The position numbers and the translations under genes were made by a program. The notes beneath the pieces were generated by a model. That model saw nothing but the letters and a program-made list of their open reading frames with translations, was not told where the DNA came from and ran no database searches. A stretch of 63,219 bases of DNA from positions 1 through 63,219 of the forward strand of contig ONCC01000008.1 in NCBI GenBank assembly GCA_900316235.1, given 5' to 3'. The stretch is from an uncultured Bacteroidales bacterium (GTDB lineage Bacteria; Bacteroidota; Bacteroidia; Bacteroidales; P3). Position 1 is the stretch's first letter; each line of letters opens with the position of its first letter. Positions 15,415 through 25,050 of the stretch are shown one piece after another.

Positions 15415-16902
15415 CTTGTGTCCTCCAATCTGTGCGTTGCGGTCGCGGGCGGTGGCTCCCTCCTCGAGATCCATGCCTTTGAAAATGGCGTTCTTATTGA
15501 ATTTCCGTTTGATAGATAGCACTGCCTCTTGCATGCGACGCTCTTTTTCAAGGGCGCTCTGTTCGGCCTCGCGCTGTCGTGTTACCGCCTCGTAGTCGGT
15601 GAATATATTGAGCTGTTCGGTGGGAGTAGTGGTTACTTTCTCCTCGTCAACTACCTGGTTTACAGTGATGGTGAGTCGTCGAACCAACAACTGGGGATTG
15701 ACCTTCTGGTTGAAAAGAGCCATGGCCGCCTCGGTGATGATGCGAGCTGACGAGGTGGGGTGGGGCAGGAACACGCCGCCATGGGCGGGTTTGGGTGCGG
15801 GTCGACCATAGTAGTCGCTGACCACCTCACCTGTGTAACTGTCTTGTTTCAAGCTTGCTGTATCATAGTTGACGAAGATGCCCACTTGATGTGTCACCAG
15901 TCGGAGGCTTACTAATTTGAGCGCCATAGCATCGGCCATCTCACGCATCACAATGCGCGCTTTTTCAAAGGTATAGGGTTCCGAGAGCACCTGTCCGGAG
16001 CTGAAAGAGTTGCTCTTGGGGCGGTAGGCCTTGATGGCCGCGATGGTACAGGGCTCCCAGCCCCAGGCATGGTCGATGAGCAATTCGGCGTTGACACCGA
16101 AGAGTTTATAGAGCAGTCCTTCTTGAGTGAGCGAGTAGCGCGCCACGTCGCCCATGGTTTTCATGCCGCAGGCCTCAAGCTTGTGGGCGATACCGTGCCC
16201 CACACGCCAGAAGTCGGTCAGCGGGCGGTGGCTCCACAGTTGCCGGCGGTACGACATCTCATCAAGCTCGGCGATGCGTACCCCGTCCTTGTCGGCCGGT
16301 ATGTGCTTGGCAACGATATCCATAGCCACTTTGCAGAGGTAGAGGTTGGGACCGATGCCGGCGGTGGCGGTGATGCCCGTCTCGCGCAGCACGTGGCCTA
16401 TCATGCGACGGGCCAGTTCGTGAGCCGTTATCTTGTATGTTCCCAGATAGTTGGTGACATCCATAAACACCTCGTCGACCGAGTAGACGTGGATGTCCTC
16501 GGGTGCCACATATTTCATATAGATACTATAGATACGGGCGCTGTAGTCTATGTAGTACGCCATGCGTGGCGGTGCCACGTGGTAGGTGACGGCCAGGGAA
16601 GGGTTGTTTTTCAGCTCGTTGTCATCGGCCGACTCGCCAGTGAACTGCCAATAGGGTGCCTGTTTGCGTCGCTCGTTGTTCACCTGACGCACGCGTTGCA
16701 CTACCTCGAACAGGCGTGCTCGCCCCCCGATGCCGTACTGCTTCAATGTGGGGGTTACGGCAAGGCAGATGGTCTTCTCGGTGCGGCTCTTGTCGGCCAC
16801 TACCAGGTTGGTAGTCAACGGGTCAAGACCCCGTTCGACGCACTCCACCGAGGCGTAGAACGACTTGAGGTCGATGGCGATATATGTCCGTTCGGATGGC
16901 AT
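15409..16902 (-). CDS. Y-family DNA polymerase (UmuC/DinB-like lesion bypass)
   Basis: 497 aa. 'YIAIDLKSFYASVECVERGLDPL' carries the first catalytic Asp and the steric gate region, and 'DIHVYSVDEVFMDVT' the second acidic pair (DE). The thumb 'GIGPNLYLCKVAMDIVAKH' and little-finger regions follow. The C-terminal ~100 residues are extended and charged, as in members from low-GC bacteria and Bacteroidetes that are encoded with a YolD-like partner. It probably copies past DNA damage at low fidelity. It heads the leftward group polymerase - YolD-like - dusB - smpB - aspartate kinase. No SOS box was recognised upstream. Confidence 0.88.
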   Translation of the reverse strand: MPSERTYIAIDLKSFYASVECVERGLDPLTTNLVVADKSRTEKTICLAVTPTLKQYGIGGRARLFEVVQRVRQVNNERRKQAPYWQFTGESADDNELKNNPSLAVTYHVAPPRMAYYIDYSARIYSIYMKYVAPEDIHVYSVDEVFMDVTNYLGTYKITAHELARRMIGHVLRETGITATAGIGPNLYLCKVAMDIVAKHIPADKDGVRIAELDEMSYRRQLWSHRPLTDFWRVGHGIAHKLEACGMKTMGDVARYSLTQEGLLYKLFGVNAELLIDHAWGWEPCTIAAIKAYRPKSNSFSSGQVLSEPYTFEKARIVMREMADAMALKLVSLRLVTHQVGIFVNYDTASLKQDSYTGEVVSDYYGRPAPKPAHGGVFLPHPTSSARIITEAAMALFNQKVNPQLLVRRLTITVNQVVDEEKVTTTPTEQLNIFTDYEAVTRQREAEQSALEKERRMQEAVLSIKRKFNKNAIFKGMDLEEGATARDRNAQIGGHKA

Positions 16903-16973
16903 GAAATTAACATAAAAAGAAACGGCAAAATGGGGGTAATATTGTGTTTACACTAACTGGCTGTTTTTTTGTC

Positions 16974-17003
16974 TTTGGAATAAGAATTTTTTTTGTACTT
17001 TTG
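16974..17003 (+). promoter_or_regulatory. promoter of the cobalamin-riboswitch transcript
   Basis: TTTG (16974-16977), 18 nt, then TACTTTTG (16996-17003), which fits the Bacteroidetes -33/-7 consensus. It ends 6 nt before the riboswitch P1 stem. Confidence 0.7.
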
Positions 17004-17008
17004 CAGCC

Positions 17009-17175
17009 GATTTGGTCGCCCGTCGAGGGCGCTAAGAGGGAAGCCGGTGAGAGTCCGGCGCAGTCCCGCTGCTGTAAGCTCAAGAGTTGAGGTCCAATCT
17101 GTTACGTCACTGTGCAGCGCCATAGTTGCATGGGAAGACCGGGCCTGGAGAGCAAGCCAGAAGACCTGCCAAATC
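17009..17175 (+). ncRNA. cobalamin (B12) riboswitch
   Basis: P1 is GATTTGG (17009-17015) paired with CCAAATC (17169-17175). Between them are the conserved blocks of the class: AAGAGGGAAGCCGGTGAGA, GTCCGGCGCAGTCCCGCTGC and GGAAGACCGGG, and the B12-box region AAGCCAGAAGACCTGCC. In known members adenosyl- or methylcobalamin binding represses the downstream gene. Here the only downstream gene is the 2304-aa secreted protein that starts at 17345. Confidence 0.93.
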
Positions 17176-17225
17176 GTAGAATATCGGTACCGCTTTCGAG
17201 GAAAAGTAGCCCGACCATAAGATTT

Positions 17226-17254
17226 TTGCACCGCCCGACGGGTGGGTTTTGCAA
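17226..17254 (+). promoter_or_regulatory. hairpin downstream of the riboswitch (probable expression platform)
   Basis: TTGCA-CCGCCC-GAC-GGGTGG-GTTT-TGCAA forms a strong stem between the aptamer and the gene start. It could act as a conditional terminator, although the U-run is only four long and internal. It could instead be one partner of a longer rearrangement. The start codon is 90 nt further on. Confidence 0.55.
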
Positions 17255-17344
17255 TCTTGTGTGTTTTTACATTGTTCCCCTCGTCAGATTTACCGATACA
17301 GGAATTGGGAATTATATGTATTAACAATTAAAGTATCAAAAAAA

Positions 17345-20300
17345 ATGGTAAAAAAACTACTAACAATCATCATGGGCTTGTCGCTTGCCTTCGGCGCCTC
17401 AGCCCAGCTGACTACCATTGATCCCTCCGACGTGCAGTTCTGGACGGGAACGGGTAGCAACAGCACTGTCGTGGCCATTGGCTGGGATGATGCCAGTGCC
17501 TCGTACACTCCGACCGTTGTCATCTGGGGTGTGCGCTGGAACGGCACCATCACCCTGCGAGATGCGCTCGACACCATCGCGGCTTATGACACGCGCTTTA
17601 CGTACACTTTTAGTGGCTCTATGCTGGGGTCGGTCGATTACAACGACCCCGATGAGGGTATCCATTTGTCGCCTAGTGCCTATTGGAATTGTAACAGTTA
17701 TGGTGGTGCCTATGGGTCCACCACCCTCGGCACCAATCATTTAAGAATTTCCGAATCCACTTGTAGCAACTACACATTTACTGGCATCAGCAACTTCATT
17801 TATGCCAGCGACCCCAACGCGGTCCTCTCGTGTCCTAAGGCACAGGCGGTCGGCGTGACGGGCATTACTACTACTGCCGCCACGGTGAACATCACCGACA
17901 CCAACAACCTGAACAACTACACCGTGATGCTCTATGCCGGCGACTCGCTGGTGGACAGCACCGACATCTACACTCAGACCATCTACTACACCACCCTTAC
18001 GGCCAACACTGGCTACACGGTGAAGGTCTACACCAACTGCTCCGACGGTACGCAGACGGCGTCGCGCAACGCCACGTTCCGCACCCCCTGCGTAGCCATC
18101 ACCCACAGCGACCTGCCGTGGGTCGAAGACTTCCAGTCCTACAACGGCCTGTCGTACGCTTCTGCTTCGGTCTCTTTCGTCAGCCAAGTGTTCTGCTGGG
18201 ACCTGATCAACCCCTACAGCGAGAATGACCCCTATATCAACAGCTCTTCGTCGGTCAATCCTACTGGCGGCAAGTGCCTCTATGTGAGCAGCCGCCCCTC
18301 TTCTCCGACCATCTTGGTACTTCCTCCGTTCGAGGATACTCCCGACCAGCTGCAGCTTAGCTTCGATGTGCTGTCGACCTACCGCCATGGTTTTGAGGCC
18401 GGTGTTATCGACATGACTGACACCACTTTCACCCCGGTAGCCCATTGTTTGCCTGATGGCAACGGCTGGACCCATTTCGACGTAACTTTTGCCGGATTCT
18501 CTTCCGGTCGTTTGGCTTTGCGCTCGAACGACAGCGGCCCCGCCTATCTGGACAATGTTGTCGTCGAGGAACTTCCGACATGCGTCAAACCCTCGCAGGT
18601 GGTTGTCTCCGACATTGATGCCTCGTCGGCCACTCTCACCCTCTCCGACCCCAACTACTCTAATCATTATATGGTATATGTTGCCGAGGACAGCGTGGAA
18701 ATCTACAATAACACATATATTCTCAGTGACTTACTTCCCAACACGCGCTATGTGGTGCGTGTGAAGACCCTCTGCACCGATACCACTACTGGCTTCACCG
18801 AGACTGCCTTCCGCACCGGCTGCGGTCCCCAGGCCATCCCCTATCATGAGGACTTCAGTCAGTTTGTCGACGTGGCTCATGCCAGCGGCTACGGTTATGC
18901 CGTGAAAGACAGCACACTCCCTTGTTGGAAATTTCATAAAGGACGTTCCCTCGACCGTCTAGAACTTTTCCGCCCGTCGCAAAGCTCCACTGGCGGTTAT
19001 GGTGAAGACGGCTATACGTTGCGTATCTATGGCAACAACAGCGACTCGCGTGACGTACTTGTCCTTCCCGAGTTTGACCAGGAAATCAGTACCCTCGAGA
19101 TAAGCTTCATGGCCCGTCCCTCCGAGACCGGCAGTTTTGGCGGTACCCTTCAGGTGGGCTATATGACCGATGTCGACGACAGCAGCACCTTCGTCTCCGT
19201 GGTCAACTACCCCTGCGCCCAGTTTGCCAATGGCTATGACCTGTGTGCCAACACCTTCCTCGACGCTCCCGCTGGTGCTCGCATCGCCCTGCGCTACCTC
19301 CCTTCGGGTGGCTCGGCCAAGTCGTGGTTTATCGACGAAATCGACGTACACGACATGCCTGCCTGCGTCCGCGCCCAGAGTATCAGTGTGGACAATATCG
19401 GCACCAATGGCTTCACTCTCCACGTTGCCGACCCCACCCTGGTGAACCACTACCGCTACTATCTCATCTCGGAGACCAGCACTGACAGTGCCGACTTCTA
19501 TGACACCGTGACTACTGTCAGCGATATTGCCGCCTCGACCGACTATCAGCTTCAGGTGGTCTCCATCTGCAACGACGGTACTCTCACGCTGCCTATCACC
19601 ATCTCGGTCAGCACCCTTTGTGCCCCGGTAACGGAAGTTCCTTTCGTGGAGAACTTCGAGAGCTGGACAGCCACCCAATCTGCTGGCATGAACCGCTGCT
19701 GGAACCGCCTGTACAAGAATACTTCTGGCAGCCTTGTTACCAATAACTACCCCTATTGCGCCAGTGGTTCGGGCAACGCCCTCAATGGATTCAAGTCGCT
19801 CAAGATGTACTCCAAAGGTACCTCCAGCGCCATCAAGGAATATTCTGTGGCCTACCTGCCCGAGTTCTCGTCAGACATGAACACTTTGAAGGTGAGCTTC
19901 TTCTATAAATACGGTGGAAGCACTACCAATATGAACAAGGTGAAGATTGCTGTCGGTATCAGCGACAGCGTTGCCGACACTACCACCTTTACCCGTCTGG
20001 CCACCCTCACGCCTACCGAGATTGGCTGGAATGAGTTCGAGGTGGAGCTGAGTGGCTATACCGGCAGCGGCAACCGCATCACCATCATGCAGACCAGCAC
20101 CGGCACCACTTCCATCACCAGCTATATCGACAGCCTGGTGGTCGACACCGTGAGCAGTTGTAGCCGTCCTGCCACTTTGGTGGCCTCTGACGTTACGGCC
20201 TATGGCGCCACCCTCACCTGGACCGATCCCAGCACGGCCGACAGTTATATCGTGCGCTGGAGCGACGGCACCAACACTGACAGCACCACTGTCACGGGTG

Positions 20301-23300
20301 CCACCACATATACCCTCAGTGGCTTGACGCCCAGCACCAACTACTCCGTCGATGTCCGCAGCATCTGTTGGGGTAACCCCACTGCCGCCCGCACAGCGAG
20401 CTTCGCCACCAGTTGCGCCCCCATGCCTCTGCCGTGGAGCATGAACTTCGACAACATCACCAATATGAACCAGCTCTCCTCCTGCTGGAACCGCTACAGC
20501 GGAATCTATGTTGATTCTACCAATAGTGCCACTCTGACTAGCACCTCCAGTGGCTGGACCCGCTCGACCACCGCTTTCGACGAATCGTCGCACGTGAAGG
20601 TCAACCTTTATGGCACTTCGTGCAAATACTGGCTGGTCACTCCCGAACTCAATCTCACCGAGGATGCCGAGCTGTCGTTCGACTATATGTTGACAGAATA
20701 TAACACCACCGATGCTCCCGAGACAGGCGCAGGCCTTGACGATGACCGCTTCGTTGTGCTGGCCACCGCCGACAATGGAACTACATGGATTCCCGTTGCC
20801 AAGTGGGGCAGTGACACCGAGCGTGACGACTATGCCCTTGCCTCGGTGACCAATACCGTCTCGCATGTCACGCTTTCCCTTGCTGCCTACACAGGACAGG
20901 TTGTCCGTCTAGCCTTCTATGCCGAGAGCACTGTCAGCGGTACCGACAACGACTTCCGCATTGACAACCTTATGGTTTCCGCCCAGGGTAGCATGCCCGA
21001 GCCTCCCGCTCCTGTCGAGGCCACCATCGCTGCCAGTGATATCCTCTACTGGGTTGGCGAAGGTTCTAACCAAGCCGTTATGGCTGTCAACTGGCCCGAT
21101 ACTGCCCTTGCTTGGGGTTATCGTTGGAACGGTACTAAGTCTGTCAGCGATATGATGGCCGACATTGCTGCCGCCGACCCACGCTTCAGCATCATCCCCG
21201 GCGGTTATGGCATTGATGACATCCTCTTTGTTGAAAATGGCGACACCTTACGTCGCTTAGCCACCAGCTACTGGGGTAGTACCAACAACGGTGTGATGGA
21301 TGCCGGCATAGCTCAGCCTCTCGCTAACAACGATTTTGAGAAATGGGCAGAGAGTTCCACCGGTGAGTTTGTTGATAGTACCTGGGTAGAAGAATGGGGT
21401 GGCTACTGGAACTATAATTATGTATACCCGATGACTATCCATCCCGTTAGCGTGCCGGTAGTTGACACCACCGATCCCAGACCCCATCCAGACACTATCA
21501 CTGTCGACGACATTCGCTATTGGGTGGGTACTGGTGTGAGCAGTGCCATCGTTGAAATCGCCTGGGAAGAAGACGGCGTGTCTCTCGCTTGGGGTGTCCA
21601 TTTCGATGAGGATTACTACCCCTCGACTCTCGACCTCCTCGACTCCATCGACACATACGATCCTCGTTTCGATTATCAGGTGAGCTACTACATGAGTACT
21701 CCCTACAACATCAGTTCCATCTCCTTCACGGAGGGCGACCTATCGCTTTCGCAGACCAACACTTCCAACATTGTGGTGCGCTGCCTCACTTCCTTCGGTG
21801 ACATCGATGCCATTTCCGGCGACGAACTGGAGGATTATAGCATTTGGCCTGGTGACATGGTGCAGATTTCCACCAGTGGTCTTTATGACTTTAGCGAGGT
21901 GGAACCTGTCAACCCGCCGGCCATCACTCCTGAACCTCAGCCCATTGACACGCTGTGCTCCACGGTCTATAACCTGCCTTATGAGATGGACTTTTCTGGC
22001 TACACCGACGACCAGGACATGAGAGTCTCCTATGCCAGTGCTCCGGTGCCCGAATGCTGGAGCCTCTTTGGCAACGGCCGCTTCCACGAGAATTACGATA
22101 CCACGGCTACCGCTTCCATCTATTTCGGCGGCATCGGCTATGCCACTAGCACCAACAACTTCGGTTGCATGGAAGTGGGCAACCCCTATCTTGCCCTTAT
22201 CGTCTGCCAGAACTATGACGGCACGTATGTAAATGCCATCAACAATGCGCGTATGTATGGCAACAAGCGTTACGCTGTCCTGCCTGGCTTTGACCAGCCC
22301 CTGAGTCAGACGATGCTCACCTTCAACCATCGTACCACGCTCCGCAGCGGTGCCGAACTCCGCGTCGGCTACATCGTGAACGACACTTCCGACTTCGTGG
22401 CTCTCGACACCATTCTTGCCGACTACCGTGTCACCCACAATGACACCATCCGATTCAACCGACACACTGGAATCCCTGCCGAGGCCCGTCTCACCTTCCT
22501 TTGGATGAGCACCGATACGGCCCATACGGGCGAATATCCCTCCAACTACTTCTGTGGTATCGACAACATCGTGGTAGCTCTTGATACTGCTTCCGCTCCC
22601 ATCGATACCGTGACTCCCGAGCCTCCTGTTGCCATTGATGCCACCATTGATTCCAGCGATATCCTTTTCTGGGTGGGTACTGGTTCCAACCATGTTATCC
22701 TCGCCGTCAACTGGGCCGACACCGCTTTGGCCTGGGGCTACCGCTTCAACTCCGATAGTGTCTCTACAGCTACCATGATGGCCGACATCGCTGCCGTCGA
22801 CTCACGCTTCAGTTATACCGGTGCCATCACCGACATCAATTATATTGACACCGCCGCTGGCATGACCGACACTCTCGGTATCAGCCTCAATAGCTACTGG
22901 AGCAGTTTGCGCAATGGTACTCCTGACGCTGGCATGGGTCAAATGCTTGGCAATGGCGACTTCAAGAAATGGGGTGACCCCGTTGTGGGCGTCGTTGTTG
23001 ACAGCGTCTATTGGGAACTGTATCATTATATGGAATACATTAAAGTCTTCCCGATGACTATCCATCCTGTCACTGTTCCCGACACCGCCGGTGGCACTCC
23101 TGGTCCTGTCATTCCGGAACATGGTCCTTTCTGTGGCGCTGTAGGCACAGAGGGTTGCGATGCTATCAAGGCCGATAGTAGTGCTTTCGTGGCTTGGGCT
23201 ACCGGCATCACGGTTGTACGTGGACCTCGTGATATCTCTAATCCCAATAGTCAGCCTGCCACTACCGGTGCCGACAGCAACGCCCTCGGTATGCCCACCC

Positions 23301-24259
23301 TTTCCAATACCAGTGATGTGGTTTGCCTTGGCGACGGTGGCATGGCCACCCTCACTTTCGCCCGTCCCATCCGCAATGGCGAGGGACCCGACTTTGCCGT
23401 CTTCGAGAACAGCTTTGGCGACTCTTTCCTTGAGCTGGCTTTTGTCGAGGTAAGCTCTGATGGAGAGCGTTTTGTGCGCTTCCCGGCCACTAGCTTGACC
23501 CCGACCGATGTACAGACTGACACCTATGGTTCCACCGATCCCACGATGATAAACAATCTGGCTGGTAAATACCGCATTGGTTATGGCACACCGTTCGACC
23601 TCGAAGAGCTCCGTGACAGCACGGGTATTGACATCGATAGTATTGTCTATGTGCGTGTTATTGATGTCGTTGGAAGTGTTGATTCGCAGTATGCCACTTA
23701 CGATGCTTTTGGCCATATGGTCAATGATCCCTGGCCCACACCGTTCCCCGCAGGTGGATTCGATCTCACGGGTGTCGGTGTCATCCACGAACTCATCGAC
23801 AGTACTCAGTTGATATACTATACCGTCACACTCTCTGCTAATGATTCCATAAGGGGTTCTGTTATTGGTTCCGGTATCTACGTTGAAGGCTCTCGAATTG
23901 AAATTAAGGCTGTCTCCAATGAGGGTTACCGCTTTGTTGATTGGAGTGACGGTGTCACAGACTCGGTGCGCACCATTATGGTCATTTCCGACATCAATCT
24001 TGTTGCTAACTTCGCTGAAATCACGGGTATCGACGATGTGGAGGCTGCCATCGAAAGCCTCTGGCCCAACCCGACGGCCGACATTGTTAATGTCAGTGTG
24101 AGCCGCACCATCGAGGCTGTGCTCTACGACCTCTCGGGCCGCCGCGTGGCAACCTACACACTCAACGAAGGCAACAATACACTCGACCTCAGCGCACTTC
24201 GAAGCGGTGTTTATATGCTTCGCACAGAGGGCACGGTGAGCAAGATTGTAAAGAGATAA
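17345..24259 (+). CDS. B12-riboswitch-controlled giant T9SS-secreted surface protein
   Basis: 2304 aa from the ATG at 17345, which opens a clean Sec signal (MVKKLLTIIMGLSLAFGASAQ). The longer frame from 17249 runs through the 5' leader. Domains: a ~150-aa unit 'DPSDVQFWTGTGSN...WGVRWNG' with the repeating pattern FWVGxGSN-AxxxxNWxD-LAWGYRxN, which occurs four times (near residues 20, 1220, 1380 and 1760). Between the copies are FN3-like segments and MAM-like units beginning 'PWxExF'. A ~240-aa domain follows ('FCGAVGTEGCDAIKADSSAFVAWA...FAVFENSFGD'), then an InlB-like B-repeat (GYRFVDWSDG). The T9SS type A sorting domain is at ~2228-2304 (SLWPNPTADIVNV...GVYMLRTEGTVSKIVKR). It probably sits on the cell surface. 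A cobalamin-related task is inferred only from the riboswitch. Confidence 0.85.
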   Translation: MVKKLLTIIMGLSLAFGASAQLTTIDPSDVQFWTGTGSNSTVVAIGWDDASASYTPTVVIWGVRWNGTITLRDALDTIAAYDTRFTYTFSGSMLGSVDYNDPDEGIHLSPSAYWNCNSYGGAYGSTTLGTNHLRISESTCSNYTFTGISNFIYASDPNAVLSCPKAQAVGVTGITTTAATVNITDTNNLNNYTVMLYAGDSLVDSTDIYTQTIYYTTLTANTGYTVKVYTNCSDGTQTASRNATFRTPCVAITHSDLPWVEDFQSYNGLSYASASVSFVSQVFCWDLINPYSENDPYINSSSSVNPTGGKCLYVSSRPSSPTILVLPPFEDTPDQLQLSFDVLSTYRHGFEAGVIDMTDTTFTPVAHCLPDGNGWTHFDVTFAGFSSGRLALRSNDSGPAYLDNVVVEELPTCVKPSQVVVSDIDASSATLTLSDPNYSNHYMVYVAEDSVEIYNNTYILSDLLPNTRYVVRVKTLCTDTTTGFTETAFRTGCGPQAIPYHEDFSQFVDVAHASGYGYAVKDSTLPCWKFHKGRSLDRLELFRPSQSSTGGYGEDGYTLRIYGNNSDSRDVLVLPEFDQEISTLEISFMARPSETGSFGGTLQVGYMTDVDDSSTFVSVVNYPCAQFANGYDLCANTFLDAPAGARIALRYLPSGGSAKSWFIDEIDVHDMPACVRAQSISVDNIGTNGFTLHVADPTLVNHYRYYLISETSTDSADFYDTVTTVSDIAASTDYQLQVVSICNDGTLTLPITISVSTLCAPVTEVPFVENFESWTATQSAGMNRCWNRLYKNTSGSLVTNNYPYCASGSGNALNGFKSLKMYSKGTSSAIKEYSVAYLPEFSSDMNTLKVSFFYKYGGSTTNMNKVKIAVGISDSVADTTTFTRLATLTPTEIGWNEFEVELSGYTGSGNRITIMQTSTGTTSITSYIDSLVVDTVSSCSRPATLVASDVTAYGATLTWTDPSTADSYIVRWSDGTNTDSTTVTGATTYTLSGLTPSTNYSVDVRSICWGNPTAARTASFATSCAPMPLPWSMNFDNITNMNQLSSCWNRYSGIYVDSTNSATLTSTSSGWTRSTTAFDESSHVKVNLYGTSCKYWLVTPELNLTEDAELSFDYMLTEYNTTDAPETGAGLDDDRFVVLATADNGTTWIPVAKWGSDTERDDYALASVTNTVSHVTLSLAAYTGQVVRLAFYAESTVSGTDNDFRIDNLMVSAQGSMPEPPAPVEATIAASDILYWVGEGSNQAVMAVNWPDTALAWGYRWNGTKSVSDMMADIAAADPRFSIIPGGYGIDDILFVENGDTLRRLATSYWGSTNNGVMDAGIAQPLANNDFEKWAESSTGEFVDSTWVEEWGGYWNYNYVYPMTIHPVSVPVVDTTDPRPHPDTITVDDIRYWVGTGVSSAIVEIAWEEDGVSLAWGVHFDEDYYPSTLDLLDSIDTYDPRFDYQVSYYMSTPYNISSISFTEGDLSLSQTNTSNIVVRCLTSFGDIDAISGDELEDYSIWPGDMVQISTSGLYDFSEVEPVNPPAITPEPQPIDTLCSTVYNLPYEMDFSGYTDDQDMRVSYASAPVPECWSLFGNGRFHENYDTTATASIYFGGIGYATSTNNFGCMEVGNPYLALIVCQNYDGTYVNAINNARMYGNKRYAVLPGFDQPLSQTMLTFNHRTTLRSGAELRVGYIVNDTSDFVALDTILADYRVTHNDTIRFNRHTGIPAEARLTFLWMSTDTAHTGEYPSNYFCGIDNIVVALDTASAPIDTVTPEPPVAIDATIDSSDILFWVGTGSNHVILAVNWADTALAWGYRFNSDSVSTATMMADIAAVDSRFSYTGAITDINYIDTAAGMTDTLGISLNSYWSSLRNGTPDAGMGQMLGNGDFKKWGDPVVGVVVDSVYWELYHYMEYIKVFPMTIHPVTVPDTAGGTPGPVIPEHGPFCGAVGTEGCDAIKADSSAFVAWATGITVVRGPRDISNPNSQPATTGADSNALGMPTLSNTSDVVCLGDGGMATLTFARPIRNGEGPDFAVFENSFGDSFLELAFVEVSSDGERFVRFPATSLTPTDVQTDTYGSTDPTMINNLAGKYRIGYGTPFDLEELRDSTGIDIDSIVYVRVIDVVGSVDSQYATYDAFGHMVNDPWPTPFPAGGFDLTGVGVIHELIDSTQLIYYTVTLSANDSIRGSVIGSGIYVEGSRIEIKAVSNEGYRFVDWSDGVTDSVRTIMVISDINLVANFAEITGIDDVEAAIESLWPNPTADIVNVSVSRTIEAVLYDLSGRRVATYTLNEGNNTLDLSALRSGVYMLRTEGTVSKIVKR

Positions 24260-24292
24260 CTGTCCGATAAATTCCATTCCTGCATTTTCCGC

Positions 24293-24323
24293 TTGCAGAG
24301 TTTCGAAAAAGGTCGTAACTTTG
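24293..24323 (+). promoter_or_regulatory. promoter of the cytidine deaminase gene
   Basis: TTG (24293-24295), 20 nt, then TAACTTTG (24316-24323), ending 19 nt before the ATG at 24343. Confidence 0.75.
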
Positions 24324-24342
24324 CAGCGGAAAATGCTTTTCT

Positions 24343-24813
24343 ATGGATAAGACTATCGTTATTGATTATCAGGAGTATGACTCGATTGACGAACTGCCAC
24401 GCGAAGATAGCGCCTTGATGCAAAAGGCCATCGGGGCCATCGAGGGTTCCTATGCCCCGTATTCTGGTTTTCATGTGGGTGCAGCGCTGCGGTTGAAGAA
24501 CGGTATTGTAGTTGAGGGAAGTAATCAGGAGAATGTAGCCTATCCTTCTGGACTATGCGCCGAACGTACGGCTATCTTTTCCGCATCAGCCCAGTATCCG
24601 CAATGTCGTGACTATGAGGCGCTAGCCATCGTGGGACGCAATGCTGAAGGTGTTCTTTGTGAAGCATCGCCTTGTGGTGCCTGCCGTCAGGTGTTGTCGG
24701 AATATGAGCATGTACAGGGGCATCCGTTGAGGGTGATTTGCTACCTTGAGGGAGGTCGTGTGAGGGTTTTCCCGAGTGTTGTAAGTTTGTTGCCTTTTTC
24801 ATTCGATTTTTGA
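24343..24813 (+). CDS. cdd: cytidine deaminase
   Basis: 156 aa, slightly longer than typical tetrameric enzymes (~130-140). It deaminates (deoxy)cytidine to (deoxy)uridine in pyrimidine salvage. 'YAPYSGFHVGAAL' is the substrate loop. 'CAERTA' and 'PCGACRQ' supply the three zinc Cys and the catalytic Glu. The gene has its own promoter and stands alone between the B12-controlled gene and the foldase gene. Confidence 0.93.
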   Translation: MDKTIVIDYQEYDSIDELPREDSALMQKAIGAIEGSYAPYSGFHVGAALRLKNGIVVEGSNQENVAYPSGLCAERTAIFSASAQYPQCRDYEALAIVGRNAEGVLCEASPCGACRQVLSEYEHVQGHPLRVICYLEGGRVRVFPSVVSLLPFSFDF

Positions 24814-24911
24814 ATGAAGACAATCTTTTGTCGCCCTTTTTTGCCTTTTCAGCGAATGCTTTTGTTGAAAAAATGTTAATTCCTCTATGCTGATTCTATG
24901 TGTTTTATGTA

Positions 24912-24945
24912 CAGAACGAGGGGTTCTGAATAAAAAAAATTTTTT
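24912..24945 (+). terminator. possible terminator behind cytidine deaminase
   Basis: CAGAAC-gaggg-GTTCTG hairpin followed after a short A-rich stretch by six T. The T-run is separated from the stem by about 11 A-rich bases, so it is only a moderate candidate. Confidence 0.4.
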
Positions 24946-24971
24946 CACAAAAGTTTTTCTTTGTAATTTTG
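24941..24971 (+). promoter_or_regulatory. probable promoter of the PpiD-like gene
   Basis: TAATTTTG at 24964-24971 is a good -7 box. The -33 region is only T-rich (24941-24945). The leader to the ATG at 25051 is about 75 nt. Confidence 0.55.
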
Positions 24972-25050
24972 CACCCTTAAATAAAGAATTAAATAATAAA
25001 TAATAATAACAAATAAAAGCACATACGTGCGCTAAAAAACAAACTACAAA

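Noticed and set aside
17249..17344. Extension of the B12-controlled protein to an upstream start at 17249
   Set aside because: It would translate part of the riboswitch expression region and hide the signal peptide that starts at 17345.
21740..24277. Long open frames on the minus strand (for example 21740-22693 and 22802-24277) inside the B12-controlled gene
   Set aside because: They mirror the codon bias of the forward gene, have no start context or recognisable domains, and the forward frame has a signal peptide, domain repeats and a T9SS tail.
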